A DNA stretch of 5,470 bases from Thioalkalivibrio sp. (lineage in GTDB: Bacteria > Pseudomonadota > Gammaproteobacteria > Ectothiorhodospirales > Ectothiorhodospiraceae): contig SKOF01000465.1 of the NCBI GenBank assembly GCA_007120155.1, forward strand, positions 1 through 5,470, read 5' to 3'. A model generated the notes under the pieces. The model had not been told where the DNA came from. It saw nothing but the letters and a program-made list of their open reading frames with translations, and did not search any database. Of this stretch, positions 1-5,448 are shown in pieces. The stretch's first letter is position 1; every line of letters begins with the position of its first letter. The position numbers and the translations under genes are program-made.

Positions 1-203
1 AGGGCGCGGTGGATGGCGTACTCGCCCACCAGGGTCTTACCGGAGCCAGTCGGGGCACTCACCACCACCGAGTGGCCCTGGTTGAGGGCATCGATCGCCT
101 CGAGCTGGAAGGGGTCGAGGGTGTATGGGAAAAGGTTCGCCAGGTCAGCACCCTTAGCATGCACGGCAACCGATTCTGAGACGGGCTCGACGGGTGCGCT
201 CAC
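1..203 (-). CDS. DEAD/DEAH-box (Ski2-like) helicase, N-terminal fragment
   Basis: Only the first 67 codons are in the window; the rest lies to the left. What is seen: after a short variable N-terminus, residues 21-34 (LANLFPYTLDPFQL) form the Q-motif region that precedes the helicase core, and residues 50-57 (APTGSGKT) are a textbook Walker A (motif I) that binds ATP. The following GEYAIHRA is typical of the cyanobacterial Ski2/Mtr4-like superfamily 2 helicases. From family knowledge, such proteins are cytoplasmic ATP-dependent RNA or DNA unwinding enzymes; motifs II-VI cannot be checked here. The start is taken as GTG at 203 because an in-frame TGA lies at 216-218 and no ATG intervenes; a second GTG at 164 is possible. 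There is no clear ribosome-binding site. G+C is high (40 of 60 bases at 61-120), unlike the operon to its right. Confidence 0.88.
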   Translation of the reverse strand, partial: MSAPVEPVSESVAVHAKGADLANLFPYTLDPFQLEAIDALNQGHSVVVSAPTGSGKTLVGEYAIHRA

Positions 204-416
204 TGGGCAGGGGATTCAAACAGTGACACCAAAGGGGATCGCGCAGCTCAGCAGACGAAAGATCGAGGGAGCGACCGCCTGCGAGAGCTGGAAGATGATC
301 TCCATTTCGCGAGTCTAGACTACTTTCTAATCCGTCAGGCGCAAACTCATGAGACGGCCTTAATCAAAGCCCCGACGACACAACTCCACCCAGCGGAACA
401 GCCGAGGGATTTAACA

Positions 417-440
417 GAGTTGTGCAGGGAGTTGTGCAGG
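417..440. repeat. 12-base perfect tandem duplication
   Basis: The unit GAGTTGTGCAGG occurs twice in direct succession (417-428 and 429-440). The length is a multiple of three, so neither the open plus-strand frame (reading ELCR-ELCR) nor the open minus-strand frame is disturbed. It is most simply a slippage duplication; no function is apparent. Confidence 0.85.
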
Positions 441-465
441 GGATATCGGCGCAGACGATAGCAGG

Positions 466-493
466 AATTCTTCTCTGACGCGAAAGAAGAATT
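466..493 (-). terminator. possible 3' hairpin of the three-gene operon
   Basis: AATTCTTCT (466-474) and AGAAGAATT (485-493) are perfect inverted repeats of nine bases around a ten-base loop. The hairpin starts 22 bases past the stop codon of the last operon gene. It is A+T-rich and is not followed by a T tract on the minus strand, so it is not a classical rho-independent terminator. It could mark or protect the 3' end of the transcript, or be incidental. Confidence 0.3.
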
Positions 494-515
494 AGCATAG
501 GACTGGCTGCCAGGC

Positions 516-1460
516 CTAAAGGAGATTGAAGGGGGCACTGCGATTGTAAATGCGAAGTGCATTCAAGGCGGCTTTCGACCTGATCTCCAGGTAGGAGTCC
601 TCAGAGAAATAGGCAGTATGAGGATTAATCGTGATGCGCTGACTTAAAGGGTTAGAGGTGTCTCTCCAGGCACGGATAAACTCATTATCGATTGGCGGCT
701 CATCCGGAAGGACATCAAGCGCAACGTGACTGATCTGATGCGACCTGAGGGCATCTAAAAGGACGGATAAGCTGGCGACGAGCTTTCCCCGAGCAGTGTT
801 CACCAGAGAGGATCCGGCTTTCATGCTGGCAATGAACTCATCATCGACCAGGCCCATTGTCTCTGGCGTAAGTGGAGCGTGAAGACTGATGACATCGGAA
901 CCGCCGAGGAGCTCTTTGAGGGTATCGAACCGATGCGCTCTTACGACCTTTTCATAACCCCTTGGCAGATAGGGGTCATAGAAGCAAGTTTTAAAACCAA
1001 GCTGGCGGCATTTTAGAAGCACACTGCTCCCGATACGCCCAGCACCAATGACGCCAACCATGGTTTCCGATGTCCTGCGTAATCCCTTCAGAACATTCTC
1101 CTGCCAGCTGCTAGCAAGACCTCTGGCGGTATTATTGTAGACACTAATACCACGCGTTATATTCAGCATCATTGCCAAGGCCGTATCCGCGACTTCATCG
1201 ACGCCATAATCGGGATTGTTGCAACAGACAATACCCTTAGATTTCAGCGCGCCTAAGTGAAGATTCTCGTAGCCGACACCATATCTCTGGACCCCGCGGA
1301 GATTCGGGAGTTCAGCTATGTATTGATCGTCGATAATAGCGTGCCATACCATGAGTATTTGTGTTTCACTGTCAATATCAGTTCCGACGAGATCCCCCAG
1401 GATCGACTTCTCCTCGGCGCTGGGTACGTCAAAGTGGTCTGTGATAGCAATAACCGACAT
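516..1460 (-). CDS. CtBP-type NAD-dependent D-2-hydroxyacid dehydrogenase
   Basis: The 314-residue protein belongs to the D-isomer 2-hydroxyacid dehydrogenase family (relatives: SerA, PdxB, CtBP). Seen: the substrate-domain signature YGVGYENL at 60-67; PDYGVDEVADTALAMML at 83-99, which resembles the CtBP branch; a Rossmann glycine motif GAGRIG at 139-144 with Asp162 at the end of the next strand, favouring NAD over NADP; and the catalytic trio Arg224 (NTARG), Glu254 (LPDEPP) and His281 (NPHTA). All key residues are intact and the length is close to normal, so it should be active in the cytoplasm, interconverting a 2-hydroxyacid and its 2-keto acid. It lacks the C-terminal ACT-type domain of many SerA enzymes, so housekeeping serine synthesis is not implied. 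It is the last gene of the operon, 11 bases after the cytidylyltransferase. The start ATG at 1460 has no Shine-Dalgarno site. The substrate is unknown. Confidence 0.9.
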   Translation of the reverse strand: MSVIAITDHFDVPSAEEKSILGDLVGTDIDSETQILMVWHAIIDDQYIAELPNLRGVQRYGVGYENLHLGALKSKGIVCCNNPDYGVDEVADTALAMMLNITRGISVYNNTARGLASSWQENVLKGLRRTSETMVGVIGAGRIGSSVLLKCRQLGFKTCFYDPYLPRGYEKVVRAHRFDTLKELLGGSDVISLHAPLTPETMGLVDDEFIASMKAGSSLVNTARGKLVASLSVLLDALRSHQISHVALDVLPDEPPIDNEFIRAWRDTSNPLSQRITINPHTAYFSEDSYLEIRSKAALNALRIYNRSAPFNLL

Positions 1461-1471
1461 AATGAGGAGAG

Positions 1472-2227
1472 CTAGTTTGCGGTGTTGATCTGGTTGTCAA
1501 CGAGATGCTGAACAAGATCACTGTAGGTTTTGGGGAGTTGCTCGTTAAGAACCTCTTGCCTCATGGCTAATTCAGCAAGCTGGAAGTCCTTCTCTTCATC
1601 TATATCAATCGTCGAATAACCGCTGAGGGTGAAAAAGTCAAGTTTTCCTGTAAACACCCCCCAACCCAAGCTCTCATAGTTCGATTTGAACTTCTTATAG
1701 TCATAGATAGCCAAAGAGAAGTTCAACGCAATTACAGGAGTGAGATCTTGCGATCTAGGAAGCTTTCCTACTCTGGAAAAGTTGATATCCTTGCCACCAA
1801 GAAAACAGTGGGTCTGGATTTCTTCGGCGGAGATCAAAGTATCAGCATCACCACAGACGTATTGATTCCAGGCAGCATCGAGTTCATCAGATTTCAGCAG
1901 AGGCGAGGTTGGCGTCACAACAGCAAGATAGTCTCCAGGAACATTGCACATAAAGTCATAAAGGTAGTCATCGATCATGCTTGTACTTGTAGCCAACTCA
2001 GTAGCTCTATGGTAGAAGGCAACACCATTTCGATCGGCAAGCTCACCCCAGATTGGGCTGTCTGAGTTGATATAGATTGTTTCACTCAAATGCTTGGTGG
2101 ACTTAACAATATCCAAGGTGTGCTCGACGAGTGTTTTACCTGCCAGCAACCGCATGCCTTTCATCGGGACTCGATTGCTCCCAAGACGCGAAGGGATAAC
2201 GGCAATAACTTTTCCTGTTGGTTTCAT
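1472..2227 (-). CDS. NeuA/KdsB-superfamily cytidylyltransferase
   Basis: The 251-residue protein is a CTP-dependent sugar-acid activating enzyme. Seen: an N-terminal nucleotide-binding loop IPSRLGSNRVPMKGM at 11-25 followed by LLAGKTLVEHTL; VVTPTSPLL at 103-111, equivalent to the QPTSPLR motif of NeuA; and STIDIDEEKDFQLAE at 205-219, whose Asp208 and Asp210 match the metal-binding pair of CMP-sialate synthetases. KdsB-type NVQGDEP is absent, so it sits nearer NeuA (CMP-sialic, legionaminic or pseudaminic acid) than CMP-Kdo synthetase. The first loop departs from the usual GGSKxxPxKN pattern (LGSNRVPMKG), so the acceptor may be unusual. It is slightly longer than typical single-domain NeuA. 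Its ATG overlaps the stop of the upstream GAPDH-like gene (ATGA, 2224-2227), which indicates translational coupling and a shared pathway. The exact sugar or acid activated cannot be read from sequence. Confidence 0.85.
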   Translation of the reverse strand: MKPTGKVIAVIPSRLGSNRVPMKGMRLLAGKTLVEHTLDIVKSTKHLSETIYINSDSPIWGELADRNGVAFYHRATELATSTSMIDDYLYDFMCNVPGDYLAVVTPTSPLLKSDELDAAWNQYVCGDADTLISAEEIQTHCFLGGKDINFSRVGKLPRSQDLTPVIALNFSLAIYDYKKFKSNYESLGWGVFTGKLDFFTLSGYSTIDIDEEKDFQLAELAMRQEVLNEQLPKTYSDLVQHLVDNQINTAN

Positions 2228-3282
2228 GAGAGGTTCATTTGTGCGGCCACCAAGTTGACCTGGTCAATAACCTTACTGGCATATCCCGCCTCATTGTCAT
2301 ACCATAGAACGAGCTTTAAAAGTCTGTGCCGGATAACATCGGTCCATCTGTGGTCGACCGTTGCCGAATATTCGGAACCTTGAAAGTCAAGAGAAACAAG
2401 GGGAGAAAAGTTGTTATGTAGAATATTCCAATGCTGCTGCTGCTCGTACATTGTAAAACGGTCGACTATTTCTTCGCGACTTACTTCACGAGAAAGATAA
2501 AGGCTCAGATCAGCAGTCCCCACAATGGCCGTAGGAGGTCTGTAGGAAAATGAACCAATCATGTCTTCGGATAAGTTAAGATGCTGAAGAACTTGACAGG
2601 TGGCCTGAATTGCAGAAGTTGGCTTTGGGATGAGATTTCCAATCGCTGAACGGCCTAGAGCATAATGATGATAAATCGTTCCCGGCACTGACCATGATGA
2701 TGCCGGACCATCCATGAGGTTTTGGTAGCTGAGCCACGGATGGATCGTCGTGACAAGCCCACTATCCAGTCCAAATTCCTCGATGATCACCCGAATCACA
2801 GGGGCGAGCGCAGTTGCGTCACAAATGCTGGATGCGATGACGTGGTGCCTGTCAATGTCCAAAAGATGCTCATTGGCGCCCAGGACTAACGTAAAGTCAA
2901 CATTGTTTGGAGAATGAGTAACAAAGACTTTCTTGGCCTTGCCTAAATCAATTAGCTTTCGAGAATCTAATACGTTTTGATATACACCCGACGAGTCGAT
3001 AACAAAGTCAATGTCGTCGGCCTGCCAGTCTACATCGTTGATTGACTGCTCATGGTGCAATGAGATGACGCTGCCATCGCTACCCAATAGCTTATGATGC
3101 TCGTATCCAAAGTCTGCGGGTAGTCGCCCATAGATACTGTCATAGTTGATAGTATAAGCAATATTGTCGGGATCGGGATTGATATCATTAACAGCAGCTA
3201 TCTCAAAGCTTTTTGTTCTTAGGTTATTGCGAAGGATTGCACGCCCGATGCGGCCGAGTCCATTGATTCCAACTCTGATCAT
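2224..3282 (-). CDS. divergent GAPDH-like aldehyde dehydrogenase
   Basis: The 352-residue protein has the full type I glyceraldehyde-3-phosphate dehydrogenase fold. Seen: NAD-binding NGLGRIGR at 7-14 with Asp33 ending the second strand; YDSIYGR at 47-53; catalytic Cys154 inside SSICDATALAP; catalytic His181 in TTIHPW; Arg248 in SYRPPT; and the C-terminal signature WYDNEAGYASKVID at 327-340. The Cys loop is not the usual SCTTNC. By eye alignment to classical GAPDH numbering, Ser148, Thr150, Thr179, Asp181 and Gly209 become Ile153, Asp155, Leu184, Tyr186 and Ser223, while Cys149, His176, Thr208 and Arg231 are kept. It probably still oxidises an aldehyde through a thioester but with a different substrate, or without acyl-phosphate formation. 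Erythrose-4-phosphate dehydrogenase (Epd) is another relative to compare. It is the first gene of the operon. ATG 3282 is the first usual start after an in-frame TAG at 3391-3393 and begins directly at the Rossmann strand. There is no Shine-Dalgarno site. Confidence 0.88.
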   Translation of the reverse strand: MIRVGINGLGRIGRAILRNNLRTKSFEIAAVNDINPDPDNIAYTINYDSIYGRLPADFGYEHHKLLGSDGSVISLHHEQSINDVDWQADDIDFVIDSSGVYQNVLDSRKLIDLGKAKKVFVTHSPNNVDFTLVLGANEHLLDIDRHHVIASSICDATALAPVIRVIIEEFGLDSGLVTTIHPWLSYQNLMDGPASSWSVPGTIYHHYALGRSAIGNLIPKPTSAIQATCQVLQHLNLSEDMIGSFSYRPPTAIVGTADLSLYLSREVSREEIVDRFTMYEQQQHWNILHNNFSPLVSLDFQGSEYSATVDHRWTDVIRHRLLKLVLWYDNEAGYASKVIDQVNLVAAQMNLS

Positions 3283-3317
3283 TGCAGGAACTCTGACGGG
3301 AACATGGAAAGGAAGAC

Positions 3318-4261
3318 TTGGCCTGGAATATGGCTTATAAATCGTACCGTAGCGCTGGTTGCCGCGTCTACCCCCCTCCTGCTTTACGAGCTAAAAATAG
3401 ATTTATTTGGAATAATGACATTTTTGCACTAGGTGGGAATCAGGTGTGTTCGCCGCTAGATTTGGTGAATGCGGTGAATCTTAGACACAGTCTGATCTCC
3501 GCTCAGAGCATGATAAATTCCTTTGGGGAGAATGGGCTTTACCCCCAGGATGTAGACGAAGTCATCCACCAAGCAGGTGTAGCTCTTGCTGCTGAATGCC
3601 ACCGCCCCGAGAATGCTCGGATCACACAAGAACAAACGAGCCTGCCGAAAGAATCAAGAGATACGGATGCTGACATCCAACGCTACATCCCGAGAACTTC
3701 GGGATCAGTGAGTTCAGGCTCGGGTTATCAAGACCCACAGTGGTTACGGCAAGGCCTAGCGCGCGAGGCTCCTGTGCGATGAACTCAGGGTCCAACATTG
3801 CCTCGGTGACAAGCAGTTTTATCACTCAGCTTGAAGCACGGTTGGTGAACCTCAAAGAAGAAGAAGCCTGTCTCAAGAGCCAATTAAGAAAGCACAGCAC
3901 ACTTGAAGTTGCCTACGTTAATGACCAAGTTCGCGAGCTGGAGCGTCAGATTCGCGAAGAGCGTAATGTACTGGTGAACCCCGGAGGCAAAGATATCAAC
4001 AGGATTGATGCCGAGGGTTGGAAATTGGAACCTGAAATGCTCCTGGCCACGGAGGCCAATCAAGTCAGCAATCATTAGAGCCAATGGCAACCGTCAACGA
4101 GTGCAGCAGCAGCTGAGATTTCTTGTACGACTTGCCGATCCCCATAAGCCTAGTGATCAGGCGATGGAATGGCGCTGGAAAGGTATCACGGGCGCACTCG
4201 GGGGTAGGTAGCGGCATGGGGGCTCGGCTCCTTCAGCCTGGGAATCATCTCCCGGCGCTGA
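3318..4261 (+). pseudogene. decayed KpsE/BexC/CtrB-like capsule export inner-membrane protein
   Basis: KpsE-family proteins are two-membrane-segment, coiled-coil partners of the ABC exporter for group 2 capsules. Fragments in the correct family order are seen in shifting frames: LRHSLISAQSMI near 3477-3512 resembles the LxxYIxSxxML segment; ITQEQTSLPKESRDTDADIQR up to about 3680 resembles the IAxEQxxFxEKEL helix; ELRDQ, then DPQ at 3732-3740; then 3762-4060 gives the coiled coil SSFITQLEARL, RELERQIREER and NPGGKDINRIDAE; after a shift, RVQQQLRFLVRLADP at about 4099-4143; after a further shift, the terminal membrane-like AWGLGSFSLGIISRR and TGA at 4259-4261. About 50 residues between the first two blocks and most of the N-terminus are missing. 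At least four frame breaks are needed, so it is non-functional. The left boundary is uncertain; the first open stretch begins at a TTG at 3318. The homology is by eye, strongest from 3780 onward. Confidence 0.68.
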
Positions 4262-4282
4262 GCGCTGAGCCAGACTCCGATA

Positions 4283-4390
4283 ATGTTAAGAAAGGTAGTC
4301 GCTTTTAGATCGATAGATGCAACAGAATGCTTTGGTCGTACGCAGGTGGGCTTTGTGCTGCCGAACAGAACACTTAACAAGTCTACGTAG
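4283..4390 (+). pseudogene. N-terminal remnant of a KpsM-like capsule ABC permease
   Basis: An ATG 21 bases after the KpsE remnant opens a 35-codon frame ending in TAG at 4388-4390. Residues 9-25 (RSIDATECFGRTQVGFV) resemble the N-terminal cytoplasmic segment of ABC-2 type polysaccharide permeases, where LREIxTRFGxxRLGYLWA precedes the first membrane helix. The position directly after kpsE is the normal gene order, which strengthens the call. The sequence stops matching after GFV, the membrane helices are absent, and nothing downstream to 4482 restores the frame. It is therefore a stub left by deletion, or a coincidental short frame. Confidence 0.4.
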
Positions 4391-4452
4391 TTGATGACCA
4401 ATGATGAACCCATTGTCTGCTGATGGCAGCAGAATCCAGGTCGGGAAGCCCC

Positions 4453-4458
4453 TACAAT
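4453..4458 (+). promoter_or_regulatory. candidate -10 box for the basic-protein gene
   Basis: TACAAT differs from the TATAAT consensus at one base and lies 24 bases upstream of the ATG at 4483, which would give a short leader. No good -35 hexamer is seen at the expected distance, so this is weak support only. Confidence 0.25.
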
Positions 4459-4482
4459 TAGGAAACAGATTTCAATACCGGC

Positions 4483-5106
4483 ATGCTTGCTGAGCGCCGT
4501 TCAAAGCGTCTTGATTGGCGGCAGAAGCTGCTGGCCCCCCTGCGGAGGCTGGGCACGATGCTTGGCTTAAAACGAGCCGCTTCGAACAAACCCAAGAAAC
4601 CGGAGCAAGAAAAGCTACTGCGTGGCTTTGGCCGCAAACGCAGTCTGCAGGAGTGGAAATCGCGTCGCAAGCGCACGGTCGCCGAAGTGAAGGACCACCT
4701 GAACGCTGAACAGCCCTTGCTTGCCATCAAGAAGCTCACCCGAGCCCTACTCGAAGATCCGCAGCACCCCCCCTACTTCACCCTGCTCAAGAAGGCGGTA
4801 GCCCAACGGCGAAAGCGACAGCTCAAGACCAAACGTAGGGATCCCTGGGCACAGCTGCCCAAAGACTTGCACGAAGAGGCCTTGCAGCTAGAGGCGTTCT
4901 CTGTCTATGTGGGTGAACTCGAGCAACTCTTCAATAGGGCCGGTATCCCTCGCCTCAACGCCCCGCCGCCTCCAGGCGCGCGTCAGGCCAAGGCCGACCA
5001 ACGAAGCATAGCCAGCCAGGAGAGGGCAGCAAACTCAACAGCCAGCTCTTCTGGCCAATCCGTCAGTCCAAAACGCCGCAAACGTCGCAGAGCGCCCGAC
5101 AAATAA
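4483..5106 (+). CDS. very basic 207-residue protein of unknown function
   Basis: I do not recognise this family. Seen: a basic amphipathic N-terminus (residues 12-29, WRQKLLAPLRRLGTMLGL); a Lys/Arg-rich segment 30-67; a helical pair at about 68-106 whose pattern (AIKKLTRALLEDPQHPPYF, 81-99) looks like a single TPR-type repeat; another basic cluster RRKRQLKTKRR at 109-119; an acidic/aromatic helix at about 127-152; and a low-complexity Pro/Ser/Ala tail ending in the cluster KRRKRRR at 197-203. There is no signal peptide or convincing membrane helix. The charge pattern suggests binding to nucleic acid, ribosome or another polyanion, but that is inference. ATG 4483 is the first usual start after an in-frame TAG at 4459-4461; no ribosome-binding site is at normal spacing. 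Its G+C is higher than that of the three-gene operon (39 of 60 bases at 4621-4680), closer to the helicase. Confidence 0.75.
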   Translation: MLAERRSKRLDWRQKLLAPLRRLGTMLGLKRAASNKPKKPEQEKLLRGFGRKRSLQEWKSRRKRTVAEVKDHLNAEQPLLAIKKLTRALLEDPQHPPYFTLLKKAVAQRRKRQLKTKRRDPWAQLPKDLHEEALQLEAFSVYVGELEQLFNRAGIPRLNAPPPPGARQAKADQRSIASQERAANSTASSSGQSVSPKRRKRRRAPDK

Positions 5107-5168
5107 AGTCAACCCAACAAGTCGTTGCAAAAGCTGAGGTAGACAGCGGTACCAGTTAATGGGCTACG

Positions 5169-5180
5169 TTCACCGGTGAA
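5169..5180. repeat. perfect 12-base palindrome
   Basis: TTCACCGGTGAA reads identically on both strands. Its symmetry and length would suit a dimeric regulator site, but no promoter is evident beside it, and it may be chance. Confidence 0.5.
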
Positions 5181-5398
5181 GCGTCTAGTATCGCCCGAGG
5201 GATGCGGGTATCCAGGTTGAACTTAGCGCACTAGGTTGGACAGATTCGACTATAGATCCCAGCACTATTGTAGCGCAGGCTGGCTGTGTATTTAAGGCTC
5301 CCGAAGACGCGAATCAGCGTACCGACAAGGAAGATCCTTATGGAACAAGTTAAGGGCACCTCGAAAAATCAGGATTCGCACTGAGCAGACATGAACAC

Positions 5399-5422
5399 AA
5401 AAAAGCCGCACAGAGGCGGCTT
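5399..5422 (-). terminator. rho-independent terminator, minus strand
   Basis: AAGCCGC (5403-5409) pairs perfectly with GCGGCTT (5416-5422) around the loop ACAGAG. On the minus strand the stem is followed by six T residues (complement of 5404-5399) and then GTGTT, which is the classical arrangement. Read on the plus strand it has no T tract, so it serves a leftward gene outside the window rather than the basic-protein gene. Confidence 0.8.
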
Positions 5423-5424
5423 GG

Positions 5425-5448
5425 CAAGAATCCCTGTGGGACTTCTTG
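5425..5448. repeat. second imperfect hairpin beside the terminator
   Basis: CAAGAA (5425-5430) pairs with TTCTTG (5443-5448), continues through T5431-A5441 with C5442 bulged, then CCC with GGG around a TGT loop. It lies two bases from the terminator stem, so on the minus strand the two hairpins would form in series. A tandem 3' structure is plausible; the role is unproven. Confidence 0.5.

Larger units (their letters stand above)
204..515. other. intergenic stretch without a supported gene
   Basis: This 312-base gap lies between the helicase start and the end of the three-gene operon, both on the minus strand, so it should hold the helicase promoter; no convincing -35/-10 pair was found. One plus-strand frame is open up to a TAG at 456-458 and reads like charged protein (for example RLRELEDDLHFASLDYFLIR from 276), but it has no usual start codon and matches no family I know. 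It may be a gene fossil or chance. The stretch also holds a 12-base tandem repeat and a 9-base-pair hairpin, listed separately. Confidence 0.5.

Noticed and set aside
235..300. tRNA-like start (GGGGATCGCGCAGCTCAGC)
   Set aside because: It resembles an acceptor and D-arm, but no anticodon arm, T-arm or 3' acceptor complement follows.
13..318. Plus-strand 101-codon open frame
   Set aside because: It is antisense to the helicase N-terminus, whose Walker A and Q-motif are clear on the minus strand, and then runs into non-coding sequence.
347..562. Minus-strand 71-codon open frame
   Set aside because: It overlaps the 3' end of the 2-hydroxyacid dehydrogenase gene in another frame and shows no family feature.
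3385..3425. A+T-rich block upstream of the GAPDH-like gene as operon promoter
   Set aside because: No hexamer pair with reasonable spacing on the minus strand could be identified; TATAAG at about 3335-3340 was also considered but lacks a -35 partner.
3456..3655. Minus-strand frame reading LCDPSILGAVAFSSKSY and onward to TAG at 3456-3458
   Set aside because: It looks protein-like, but it is the exact codon-register antisense of the plus-strand KpsE remnant, has no ATG, and is closed upstream by a TGA at 3654-3656.
3687..3705. Seven-base-pair hairpin ATCCCGA/TCGGGAT
   Set aside because: It lies inside the capsule-export pseudogene and has no T tract, so it is probably incidental.
3622..3825. 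Minus-strand 67-codon open frame starting MIKLLVTEAML
   Set aside because: It is antisense to the KpsE-like coiled-coil region and has no recognisable motif.
4186..4413. Minus-strand 75-codon open frame
   Set aside because: It is a shadow of the KpsE C-terminus and KpsM-like remnants, which fit known gene order on the plus strand.
4458..4739. Minus-strand 93-codon open frame rich in Arg and Ser
   Set aside because: It is antisense to the basic protein, whose Lys/Arg-rich codons produce Ser/Phe/Leu-rich shadows.
5189..5353. 54-codon open plus-strand frame
   Set aside because: It has no start codon, no recognised similarity, and a length expected by chance.
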